The notes beneath the pieces are model-generated. The model did not search any database. It was not told the DNA's origin and saw nothing but the letters and a program-made list of their open reading frames with translations. A program made the translations under genes and the position numbers. DNA of 32,934 bases from JALYSX01 sp036510515. Its GTDB lineage: Bacteria; Vulcanimicrobiota; Vulcanimicrobiia; Vulcanimicrobiales; Vulcanimicrobiaceae. Shown here piece by piece: positions 23,732 to 31,004 of this stretch. Every line of letters starts with the position of its first letter. The first letter of the stretch is position 1. The stretch is from the NCBI GenBank assembly GCA_036510515.1, contig DATCDS010000147.1, positions 1 to 32,934 on the forward strand, read 5' to 3'.

Positions 23732-23797
23732 ATGACGGCGCTGAGGCGAGCGCTCGTGCGGGCGGAAGCCGCGGGGCGCTCGAAGGGGACGGTATGA
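23732..23797 (+). CDS. Possible 21-residue leader ORF coupled to marC
   Basis: ATG 23732 opens a 21-codon basic peptide (MTALRRALVRAEAAGRSKGT, then V) whose TGA overlaps the MarC ATG as ATGA. It fills the gap between the aminotransferase and marC. No strong Shine-Dalgarno precedes it. It may be a translated leader that couples marC to the upstream operon, or chance. Confidence 0.3.
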   Translation: MTALRRALVRAEAAGRSKGTV

Positions 23798-24429
23798 GCA
23801 GCCAGTTCGTTGCGACGGCGTTTGCGACCGCGATCACGATCATCGACCCGATCGGGATGATTCCGCTCACGCTGGCGGCGACCGCGCATGCCTCGCCGGA
23901 ACGGCGCACGAAGATCGTCGATCAGGCCGTCCTCATCGCGGCGGGCATCATGCTGTTCATGGGCCTGGTAGGCCAAGCGCTCCTGAGCTACCTCGGAATT
24001 ACCTTGCCGGCGTTCTTGATCGCCGGTGGGATTCTGCTGTTTTTGATCGCGATCGACATGCTGTTCGCGCGGCCCAACGGCGCGAAGCGAACCGAACAAG
24101 AAGAACGCGAAGCCGCGCAGACGCATAATCCGGCGATCTTTCCCCTCGCGGTGCCGATGATCGCCGGCCCCGGTACGATTGCGACGGTCTTGCTGTTGCT
24201 CAACCTAACCAAAGGGGATCGTTTTGAAATAGCGATCGTGTTCGCCGCATATGCCGCAGCGCTCGTGATTACGTGGCTGTGCATGCGCGGGGCGACGCTG
24301 TTGCAGCGCGTTGCTGGAACGACCGGCATCCACGTCGTCACCCGCCTGCTGGGCATCATCCTTGCGGCGTTGGCCGTTCAGTTCGTGCTCAACGGCATCG
24401 TCCAAACACCGCTCTTTCACGGGCATTGA
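23794..24429 (+). CDS. MarC-family integral membrane protein
   Basis: A 211-residue UPF0056/MarC protein with about six membrane helices: SSQFVATAFATAITIIDPIGMIPLTL (with the conserved 'DPiG..P' segment), VLIAAGIMLFMGLVGQALLSYLGI, LPAFLIAGGILLFLIAIDMLF, then after a charged loop FPLAVPMIAGPGTIATVLLLL (conserved 'P.iaGPGti'), IAIVFAAYAAALVITWLCM and HVVTRLLGIILAALAVQFVLNGI. It was once linked to multiple antibiotic resistance, but its function is unknown. AAGGGGA precedes ATG 23794. Confidence 0.94.
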   Translation: MSSQFVATAFATAITIIDPIGMIPLTLAATAHASPERRTKIVDQAVLIAAGIMLFMGLVGQALLSYLGITLPAFLIAGGILLFLIAIDMLFARPNGAKRTEQEEREAAQTHNPAIFPLAVPMIAGPGTIATVLLLLNLTKGDRFEIAIVFAAYAAALVITWLCMRGATLLQRVAGTTGIHVVTRLLGIILAALAVQFVLNGIVQTPLFHGH

Positions 24430-24433
24430 CCCT

Positions 24434-24462
24434 TTGCGGGGGACGTCGCATCGTGCTAGTCT
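24434..24462 (+). promoter_or_regulatory. Promoter TTGCGG-17-TAGTCT before the micro-ORF
   Basis: TTGCGG (24434-24439) and TAGTCT (24457-24462) are spaced 17 bp. The -10 lies five bases before ATG 24468 and eight before ATG 24471, so the transcript would be leaderless and would continue into the DEAD-box gene. Confidence 0.5.
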
Positions 24463-24467
24463 CTGGC

Positions 24468-24557
24468 ATGATGTTCCGCACCGACAACGATGGAAACGGC
24501 ACCATCACCTATACCGGTGCTTCCCCGGGAGCCATCCTGGAGTTTCTTATCCAATAG
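24468..24557 (+). CDS. 29-residue micro-protein with an EF-hand-like loop
   Basis: Reads MMFRTDNDGNGTITYTGA, then SPGAILEFLIQ. The segment DNDGNGTITYTG fits the EF-hand calcium loop (D-x-D-x-N-G-x-I) at the first six liganding or structural positions but has Gly instead of Glu at position 12, and no flanking helices of full length. A matched promoter sits directly before it and no Shine-Dalgarno, as for other leaderless genes here. It ends 46 bp before the DEAD-box start, so it could be a real micro-protein or a leader peptide controlling the helicase. Confidence 0.5.
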   Translation: MMFRTDNDGNGTITYTGASPGAILEFLIQ

Positions 24558-24603
24558 CAAGGCCAGGCGCGGCTTCTGGCGCGCAAGTGGAGAAGAAGCC
24601 GGT

Positions 24604-26268
24604 ATGACGACGTTTGCATCCCTGGGGCTGGGCGACGCGCTGACGGCCGCGACGAGCGCGCTGGGCTATGAAGAACCGACCGCCATCCAGAGCGAGGCGA
24701 TCCCGCCGCTGTTGCAGGGACGGGACGTGCTCGGGCAGGCGGCGACGGGGACCGGGAAAACCGCGGCCTTCGCACTGCCGTTGCTGGAGAAGATCGGCCC
24801 GGCCGACGGGTCGCAGCGGGGCGTGCGCGGTTTGGTGCTCGTACCCACGCGAGAGCTAGCGATGCAAGTTGCCGAAGCGGTGCACAAGTACGGCCGTCTG
24901 CTCCAAGCGCGCGTCTTGCCGATTTACGGCGGCCAGTCGGTCCAGCAGCAGTTGCGCGCGCTGCGACGCGGCGTCGACGTCGTCGTAGCAACGCCCGGAC
25001 GTGCGCTGGATCACCTTCGTCGCGGAACGCTGGATTTGAGCGGCATCGAGTTCTTGGTGCTCGACGAAGCCGACGAGATGCTCGACATGGGATTCGCGGA
25101 AGAACTCGACGCGATCCTCGAAACGCTTCCGGCCAAGAAACAGACGGCGCTCTTTTCGGCAACGTTGCCGCCGCGCATTCGCTCGATCGCCAAGAAGCAT
25201 CTGCACGATCCCGTGCACGTGACGATCGCCAACGAAACCGCCGCTCCCGGCAAGAAACCTCGGATTCGCGAAGTCGCCTACGTCGTCGGACGGCCGCACA
25301 AGGTCGCAGCGCTCGCGCGCGTGATCGACATGGAAGCTCCCACGTCGGCGATCGTTTTTTGCCGAACGCGCACCGAAGTCGACGAGCTCGCCGAAACGCT
25401 CGGTGGCCGCGGATACGCGGCCGAGGCGCTGCACGGCGGGCTCTCGCAAGAGCAGCGCGACCGCGTGCTGCGCCGCTTTCGCGACGGCACCAGCGAGATT
25501 CTGGTCGCCACCGACGTCGCCGCGCGCGGTCTGGACATCGAGCACGTCTCGCACGTGGTGAACTACGACGTTCCGTCCTCGCCGGACGCCTACGTCCATC
25601 GCATCGGCCGCACCGGCCGCGCCGGCCGCGAGGGCGTCGCCATCACGCTGGCCGAGGCGCGCGAACATCGGCTGCTGCGAAATATCGAGCAGCATACCAA
25701 ACGCAAGATCGCCATCGCCGCGGTGCCGACGGTCGCCGATCTCAAAGAGCGGCGCATCGAATTGACGCGGTCCGCGTTAGAAGAAGCGCTCCAAGCCGGC
25801 GGGTTGGAACGCTATCGGCACGTCGTCGAGTTGCTCGCCAGCGAGCACGACGTGCTCGATTTGGCGGCCGCCGCCGTCAAGCTGCTCGACGCGGCGCGCG
25901 ACGGCGGCGTCAAAGACGAAGCGGAGATTCCGGCCATGGCGTCGGCGGGTCCGGCGTCGTTGGTCAAGGGGCGTAAACGCGAACGGGTGCCCGAAGGTGC
26001 CGCGCGGCCGCGCCTTCGCGCCGAAGACTCCGCGCGCATTCATGTCGGCATCGGTCGCAGTTCGGGCATCCGTCCGGCGGATTTGGTGGGCGCGATTGCC
26101 AACGAGGCGCGCCTTCACTCGCGAGATATCGGGGCGATCGACATCTCGGACACATCGTCGACGGTCGACGTTCCCGCGGCACAGGTCGAACGCGTGATGG
26201 CCGCCCTGCGCGAAACGACCCTCCGTGGAAAGAAAGTCGCCGTTCGGCTCGATCGAGCCAACAAGTAG
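24604..26268 (+). CDS. DEAD-box RNA helicase with DbpA-type RNA-binding domain
   Basis: A 554-residue helicase. Core motifs: Q motif YEEPTAIQ (22-29), motif I AATGTGKT (46-53), PTRELA (81-86), TPGR (130-133), DEAD (154-157), SAT (185-187), then FCRTRTEVDELAE, ATDVAARGLD and HRIGRTGRAGR. After a helical linker, the last 75 or so residues (ARIHVGIGRSSGIRPADLVGAIANE onward) are the DbpA-type RRM-like domain of DbpA and CsdA/DeaD. It unwinds rRNA or structured mRNA with ATP, in ribosome assembly or cold adaptation. Start ATG 24604 is preceded by GGAGAAGAAG; an in-frame extension to 24490 overlaps the micro-ORF and lacks family sequence. Confidence 0.95.
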   Translation: MTTFASLGLGDALTAATSALGYEEPTAIQSEAIPPLLQGRDVLGQAATGTGKTAAFALPLLEKIGPADGSQRGVRGLVLVPTRELAMQVAEAVHKYGRLLQARVLPIYGGQSVQQQLRALRRGVDVVVATPGRALDHLRRGTLDLSGIEFLVLDEADEMLDMGFAEELDAILETLPAKKQTALFSATLPPRIRSIAKKHLHDPVHVTIANETAAPGKKPRIREVAYVVGRPHKVAALARVIDMEAPTSAIVFCRTRTEVDELAETLGGRGYAAEALHGGLSQEQRDRVLRRFRDGTSEILVATDVAARGLDIEHVSHVVNYDVPSSPDAYVHRIGRTGRAGREGVAITLAEAREHRLLRNIEQHTKRKIAIAAVPTVADLKERRIELTRSALEEALQAGGLERYRHVVELLASEHDVLDLAAAAVKLLDAARDGGVKDEAEIPAMASAGPASLVKGRKRERVPEGAARPRLRAEDSARIHVGIGRSSGIRPADLVGAIANEARLHSRDIGAIDISDTSSTVDVPAAQVERVMAALRETTLRGKKVAVRLDRANK

Positions 26269-26284
26269 AAGGAGACGATACCGC

Positions 26285-27013
26285 ATGAAGACCGCGCGGC
26301 GTGCGAACTACGGAATCGACGCACCCGATGTCGTTCGCACCTTCCTAGCCATCGCGGTCGCGGCGTTCGCGATCGGACTGCTCGTCGATCGCTCGCCCAA
26401 TCCCGGCGTCGAGAGTTTTATCTGGCCGGCTTGGTCGATCGCGATTTGTTTTGCGGCGATCGCCGTCGTTATGCTGCTCGGCAGCTTGGTATTCAAGAAA
26501 TGGTTGCGCGATAAATTGCTGGATGCACTAAACCTTTCCGGATCCGAGCGCGTGCTCGACGTCGGCTGCGGTTCCGGGCTGATGCTCGTCGGCGCGGCCA
26601 AGCGGCTCAACGCGGGCGGAAGCGCGGTCGGTATCGACCTTTGGAAATCCGTCGACCAAAGCGGCAACGACCCCACGCGAACGCTCGCGAACGCCGCGGC
26701 CGAGGGGATGACGGAGCGGATCGAAATCGTCACCGGCGACTTCAGCCAAATTCCATTTCCGGATGGCTCCTTCGACGTCGTCGTATCGAGCTGGGCGATT
26801 CACAACCCGAAATTCCAAGACGTTCGACGCAAAGCGATCGACGAGATCGTGCGCGTGCTGCGGCCCGGCGGGAAACTCGTCATCGCGGACATCTCGTGCG
26901 TGCCCGAATACGCTAAGCGTCTCAAAGAACTCGGCGCAAGCGACGTCAAGACCTCGTCGCCCAACTTTCTCTTCGTAACGCCGACCCTAACGGTAACCGC
27001 TAAAAAGCCATAA
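26285..27013 (+). CDS. Membrane-anchored SAM-dependent methyltransferase
   Basis: 242 residues: two membrane helices (about 17-35 and 46-70) followed by a class I methyltransferase with motif I VLDVGCGSG (90-98), the ribose-binding acidic residue in AVGIDLW, VTGDFSQIPFPDGSFDVVVSSWAIHN and the post-core LRPGGKLVIADI. The UbiE/type-11-like core suggests a lipid, quinone or other small-molecule substrate at the inner face of the membrane; the substrate cannot be told. AGAAGGAGA lies before ATG 26285, 16 bp after the helicase stop, so both are probably cotranscribed. Confidence 0.9.
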   Translation: MKTARRANYGIDAPDVVRTFLAIAVAAFAIGLLVDRSPNPGVESFIWPAWSIAICFAAIAVVMLLGSLVFKKWLRDKLLDALNLSGSERVLDVGCGSGLMLVGAAKRLNAGGSAVGIDLWKSVDQSGNDPTRTLANAAAEGMTERIEIVTGDFSQIPFPDGSFDVVVSSWAIHNPKFQDVRRKAIDEIVRVLRPGGKLVIADISCVPEYAKRLKELGASDVKTSSPNFLFVTPTLTVTAKKP

Positions 27014-27039
27014 CCCAAACCCGGTCGTGCAGGCGCGCC

Positions 27040-28314
27040 CTACCCCGTGAAGTCATCTTCTTGCAGGTAGCTCCCCGCCGTCGGCACGCAGTTGACGAGC
27101 GCCGCGGTGTAGGTGCCCGCGAACGCGGCCGTCAAGGCAGCCTTGTCGAGATCGGCACGTCCGCTGCTGGTCAGAATGCTGGCTTTGGTGACCAGCCCGC
27201 TCGCAGAGATGTCCAGACGTACGGTTACCGTGTAGGGGCGATGCGCCATCGATTCTAGCGCCGATTCCGGAACCTCTGGCGGCACGCCTTTCAGCACCTT
27301 AGCGGGTGCGTTGCACGATGTGGGAATTGCGGATGGCGCCGCGGTCGGTGCGAACGCGATAACTGGAGAAAACGCTTGCAGCGCGAGGGCGACGGTTGCC
27401 AGGGTCACGATAGCACCTCCTACGAGTGGGCGTGATGGATGCGTCCCGCCGTTGTGACGGGTATCGAGCAGTTGCCGAATGCGGGTGCGGGTCGCCTTTC
27501 CCTCGCCAAGAGCACCCAAAGCTGCCGTCGGCGCCAGCGATATGCGGTCGGCGAGATTGAGCAGGCATCGTGCGTAGCGTTGACGATCCGGAAGTTGGGC
27601 CACGACACGGTCGTCGCAGGCAATCTCCCGTTCGGTCGCAATGCGCGCGCCGACCGCGCGAAGGGCCGGGTTAAAAAAGAAAAAGGCACCGATCGTCATT
27701 TGAAGCAGATTTGCCCAGGCGTCGCCCCGCCGAATGTGTGCGACCTCGTGCAGCACGGCACACACGAGATCGTCGGGCGAAAGCTCGCGAACGAGATGGT
27801 TTGGAAGCACGACTACCGGCCGGCTGAAGCCGACAGCGATTGGTACCGCGATGTCGTCGCTTCCCAAGACCGGTATGCCGTCCCGCCGGTAGAGCGGAAG
27901 CGCGTGACTGCGAATTTGCGCCAACCTCGCGAGGCTGACGACGAGACTCCCCAATCCAAAGGCAACGCCAAGCAGCCAAACGATGAGGATCACCAAGGGA
28001 AAGGCGCCCAATGCGATCGTAAAACGCCGGGCCATGTCAGAGCGGGGTGAAGACGAGAAAGACGACGCCATCTTGGGAGTCAGCGCCGGGGCGTGCGCGC
28101 TCGTTGCGGCTTGCGTTGTAAGAACGCCGGGCAAAGCTACGACGATTGGAACGAACGCGATGGCCAAGAACGCGCACCACAGGATCGTGTGACGAGTTGC
28201 TGCGCTCGCACGGCGAGCAATTGCCAGCACCGGGAGCGTCGCCAGGCCGATGAGCGAGCCTTGCCACAGGGCGGCAAAGAGCACGGCAACGACGATCGAT
28301 GCCACCACGATCAC
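27040..28314 (-). CDS. M56 (BlaR1-like) membrane metallopeptidase with a TonB-like C-terminus
   Basis: A 424-residue protein. N-terminal membrane helices (about 4-32, 43-62, 100-130), a cytoplasmic zinc peptidase with HEVAH (189-193) and third ligand Glu in TEREIACDD (228-235), a further helix near 315-335, then an external domain (about 350-420; PPEVPESALESMAHRPYTVTVRLDISASGLVTKASILTSSG) that resembles the TonB C-terminal fold. Canonical BlaR1 has a penicillin-binding sensor there instead. M56 proteins cut their BlaI-type repressor on signal. It starts GTG 28314, overlapping the BlaI gene by GTGA, so the two form a two-gene switch. Confidence 0.9.
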   Translation of the reverse strand: MIVVASIVVAVLFAALWQGSLIGLATLPVLAIARRASAATRHTILWCAFLAIAFVPIVVALPGVLTTQAATSAHAPALTPKMASSFSSSPRSDMARRFTIALGAFPLVILIVWLLGVAFGLGSLVVSLARLAQIRSHALPLYRRDGIPVLGSDDIAVPIAVGFSRPVVVLPNHLVRELSPDDLVCAVLHEVAHIRRGDAWANLLQMTIGAFFFFNPALRAVGARIATEREIACDDRVVAQLPDRQRYARCLLNLADRISLAPTAALGALGEGKATRTRIRQLLDTRHNGGTHPSRPLVGGAIVTLATVALALQAFSPVIAFAPTAAPSAIPTSCNAPAKVLKGVPPEVPESALESMAHRPYTVTVRLDISASGLVTKASILTSSGRADLDKAALTAAFAGTYTAALVNCVPTAGSYLQEDDFTG

Positions 28315-28703
28315 TTACGCTGCTCTTTTCGCTCGACCGCCGCGCGAAGTACGGCAATCTCGCGCTTAGAGAGTTGCCCACCGTCAAGCATTGCCATGGC
28401 TAGCGCCCCCGGGGAGTTGCCGAAAAATCGATCGAGCAGCATGCCGAGCAGCGAAGTGGCCGCCTCGGAGCGTTCGATCGCTGGGCTATAGATAAAGGCG
28501 CGTCCGGCTTTCTTGTGGTCGACGTAACCTTTTTCATCGAGCGTCCGCAGCGTTGTAAGCACGGTGTTGTACGCTAGCTTGGGCGGTCCGAGTGCAGCGA
28601 CCACATCCGCGACGCTAGCACTGCGCTTCTCCCACAGCACGTTCATCAGGCGCAGTTCGTGGTCCGTCAGGGTCAACGATCGCTCGCGCGGCATTTCGAC
28701 CAT
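28311..28703 (-). CDS. BlaI/MecI-family repressor
   Basis: A winged-helix repressor of about 130 residues. LTDHELRLMNVLWEKRSASVADVVAALG and LAYNTVLTTLRTLDEKGYVDHKKAGRAFIYSP are classic BlaI sequence (the 'YnTVlTtL..L..KG' recognition region); the C-terminus is the dimerisation helix region where M56 peptidases cleave. The start is ATG 28703 or ATG 28694; an open extension to 28763 runs through the promoter and operator and is unlikely. It is followed by its M56 partner with a four-base overlap. Targets besides itself are not evident. Confidence 0.92.
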   Translation of the reverse strand: MVEMPRERSLTLTDHELRLMNVLWEKRSASVADVVAALGPPKLAYNTVLTTLRTLDEKGYVDHKKAGRAFIYSPAIERSEAATSLLGMLLDRFFGNSPGALAMAMLDGGQLSKREIAVLRAAVERKEQRK

Positions 28704-28716
28704 AGCCTTTAAAACT

Positions 28717-28738
28717 AGTATAGTAGTTGTAGCAACTA
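28717..28738 (-). promoter_or_regulatory. BlaI promoter (-10 TATACT) with overlapping operator
   Basis: TATACT on the minus strand (28717-28722) adjoins TAGTTG-TAG-CAACTA (28724-28738), a perfect 6-3-6 inverted repeat placed between -10 and -35. A repressor bound there would block polymerase, so this is a likely autoregulatory BlaI site. Confidence 0.55.
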
Positions 28739-28811
28739 TAGGCTCCGTCGGGCGTGTTGTCAACAGTTCGGAAAGAAAAGGTTCCGAATGAGTGGTTCCT
28801 AAGGGAGTGGT

Positions 28812-29318
28812 GTGAGGACGATCTTATTGGCCTTTGCTGCGGCGTGGCTGGCGTTGGGTTCGGCGGCGGTGAGCGCCGACGATTTCTGCGCGCGGCAGAG
28901 CGCATACACGCGCAAACCGCTGTCGGAATATTTGGCGTACTATCGGAGCGTCGCGGCATCGAAAGCCGATGAGGCGGTCTACGCGCGAGCGGAAAAGGAC
29001 TTTCTGACCAGTTCGGTATGGCTGAAAAGCCAGATGGGCAATCCCGAGTTGTTGCAAAATTCGTGCGACCCGAAAATGAGGAAGGACGGCGATCTGCTCG
29101 CTTTGCTTGCGGCCGATCTGGAGTTTCGGCACGATCGGAGTTGGATGCACGCGGCCGCCCTGCGCGCGCAGACCGCTATACTGATTTCGCTTCGACGCTA
29201 CGTTGTCCAAGATCCGACGCTGGGTCTGCCGCTGTATCGCTTTCTCGTTCGCGGCGCGCGTGACGCGTTTGCCGCCGGCAAGATTCCCTTGCCGGACGGG
29301 TTACGCCGCGGCGTTTGA
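28812..29318 (+). CDS. Secreted protein of unknown function
   Basis: 168 residues starting with a signal peptide (MRTILLAFAAAWLALGSAAVSA). The mature part is helical and charged (CARQSAYTRKPLSEYLAYYRSVAAS, EKDFLTSSVWLKSQMGN), with two cysteines (FCARQ, NSCDPK) that may pair. No family recognised. GTG 28812 is preceded by AAGGGAG. It is divergent from the BlaI gene, separated by 108 bp that contain the BlaI operator, so it could be a target of the repressor. Confidence 0.65.
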   Translation: MRTILLAFAAAWLALGSAAVSADDFCARQSAYTRKPLSEYLAYYRSVAASKADEAVYARAEKDFLTSSVWLKSQMGNPELLQNSCDPKMRKDGDLLALLAADLEFRHDRSWMHAAALRAQTAILISLRRYVVQDPTLGLPLYRFLVRGARDAFAAGKIPLPDGLRRGV

Positions 29319-29346
29319 GTCCTCGGCTCGCGGAGACACGGTGCCG

Positions 29347-29916
29347 TTAGTGGTGACGCCCGCCCGAGTGACCACCCGAGTGCGGCGACGACGATCCGTG
29401 ATTGTCGCCGCGCGACGCGTTTCCGCGAAATGTATCGCGACCGCGAATGCTGTGATAGCCTCCGCCAAAGCCGCCGATGCCGACGTTCAGAAATGGGCCA
29501 AAGCCCGGATACCCCCAGCCCGGACCGTAGTACGGGCCGTAGTACGGATACCACGACGAGGGATAGGGCGAGGGACGATACGCGTCGTAGGGCGTGTCGA
29601 TTTTGTTGGCTTCGAAAACCGCACCCGCTGGATATCCCAATATCGTCACGCGCATCCCGGGCTGCAGCGTAATACCTGTGGGATTGATGACGGTTCCCTG
29701 GTGTAAGCCGACCTTATCGATGTAGCCGTTACTGTCGTCCAGGACCGAGATCTGCCACGTGCCGTCGACCGAGTCGATGCGGCCACGAATCAGTTGCTGG
29801 TTATTGGGATGGGCATAGGAGGGTACGCTGTCGGCTGACACCGGAGCGCTAGCAATCCAAGCGACCGCGACGGCGGCGAGAAAGGCGATCGATTTGATTC
29901 CGGCAGTACGAAGCAT
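29347..29916 (-). CDS. Secreted protein with OB-like core and Gly/Tyr/His-rich tail
   Basis: 189 residues. Signal peptide MLRTAGIKSIAFLAAVAVAWIASAPVSA; a beta-rich core (about 45-108: IRGRIDSVDGTWQISVLDDSNGYIDKVGLHQGTVINPTGITLQPGMRVTILG) like the short OB/DUF5666-type domains of periplasmic proteins; then a tail rich in Tyr, Pro and Gly and ending GGHSGGRHH, which could bind metal ions. Start at ATG 29916 with GGGAGGA eight bases upstream. The core type is one I associate with Eremiobacterota genomes. Function unknown. Confidence 0.7.
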   Translation of the reverse strand: MLRTAGIKSIAFLAAVAVAWIASAPVSADSVPSYAHPNNQQLIRGRIDSVDGTWQISVLDDSNGYIDKVGLHQGTVINPTGITLQPGMRVTILGYPAGAVFEANKIDTPYDAYRPSPYPSSWYPYYGPYYGPGWGYPGFGPFLNVGIGGFGGGYHSIRGRDTFRGNASRGDNHGSSSPHSGGHSGGRHH

Positions 29917-30050
29917 TTGTGAGTCCTCCCTTTGCAATTATACACCAGACCCGTCGTTCTGAAAACTCCGAACGTCCTCCAAGTTGTTTCGACATGCCGC
30001 TAGCGCTTGAGCGGCTTCCCAGGAAAAGCAGACGTGGTCCCAAAGCCCCC

Positions 30051-30950
30051 ATGCGTCGCGTCAAAGGGGAGGTACTCGTCAGCACGGTCGGTTTTGTTTC
30101 CTGCGTAGAACTCGGCGGCATCACGCCCGACGACGAGTTGATCGCTAGCGCGCTCGCGGAGAACGGCATTCGCGTGGAACCCGTGTTTTGGGACGACGGC
30201 AGCACCTTGGCAAGACACGATGCGTTGGTCCTTCGGTCGCCCTGGAACTACCACTTAGATCACCACGCTTTCCTGGCTTGGGTTGACGACGCGGCAGGTT
30301 CTTCGTCCGTGTTCAACGATGGGAGGCTCGTGCGCTGGAACGCCCATAAGGGTTATCTTTTTGATCTCGAACGCGGCGGGATTAAGATCGTCGAAACGAT
30401 CCTGTGCAAGAAGCACGAAGCCCGCGAACTGCGCGCGATTATGACCGAGCACAAGTGGCCGCAGGCGATAGTCAAGCCCGCTATTTCAGCCAGTTCTTTT
30501 ATGACCGGTATCGTTGGCTTGCGAACTCACGCAGATCGCGACGTGCAAGGCCGAGTGATGGCAGACGGTCAGCACCTGCTCGATAGTATCCTTGAAACTC
30601 GCGACGCCCTCATCCAGCCGTTCCTGCCCCAAGTCTTCGAGCGTGGCGAACGTTGCTTGATCTTCATCGAGGGGCGATTCTCACATGCCGTTGGGAAGGC
30701 ACCTTTCACAGACGTCGGCGGCGGCGGGCGGGTCGTCATCGCGGAACGGCGCGAGATTGACATCGGCGAGCGCGCGCTCTCGCTCCTACCTCAGAAACCT
30801 CTCTATGCTCGCATCGATCTGCTCCGCGGCGCGGACGGCGAAGACCGGCTCATGGAACTCGAACTCATCGATCCCGAACTCTATATGCGGCTTGACGCGC
30901 GAGCACCGGTCCGCTTTGCCGCCGCGCTCGCAAGGCGCATGACCCGCTGA
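30051..30950 (+). CDS. ATP-grasp domain protein
   Basis: About 299 residues. The N-terminal part (TPDDELIASALAENGIRVEPVFWDD and ALVLRSPWNYHLDHHAFLAWVDDA) and the grasp core (WPQAIVKPAISASSFMTG; ALIQPFLPQVFERGERCLIFIEGRFSHAVGK; DLLRGADGEDRLMELELIDPELYMRLD) match the RimK/glutathione-synthetase-like family that joins a carboxylate to an amine or thiol with ATP. The Lys of VKP and the ELELIDPEL acidic cluster are the ATP/Mg residues. The substrate is unknown. No good ribosome binding site marks the start: ATG 30051 fits the family best, ATG 29994 is an alternative. Confidence 0.8.
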   Translation: MRRVKGEVLVSTVGFVSCVELGGITPDDELIASALAENGIRVEPVFWDDGSTLARHDALVLRSPWNYHLDHHAFLAWVDDAAGSSSVFNDGRLVRWNAHKGYLFDLERGGIKIVETILCKKHEARELRAIMTEHKWPQAIVKPAISASSFMTGIVGLRTHADRDVQGRVMADGQHLLDSILETRDALIQPFLPQVFERGERCLIFIEGRFSHAVGKAPFTDVGGGGRVVIAERREIDIGERALSLLPQKPLYARIDLLRGADGEDRLMELELIDPELYMRLDARAPVRFAAALARRMTR

Positions 30951-31004
30951 CGCATCAAGCCAAGCAACCGCAGGATCGGTTGCCGACGCCAGGAAGCAAT
31001 GTGC

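Noticed and set aside
28780..28797. Two GGTTCC direct repeats before the secreted protein gene
   Set aside because: Only six bases each with unrelated flanks; expected by chance.
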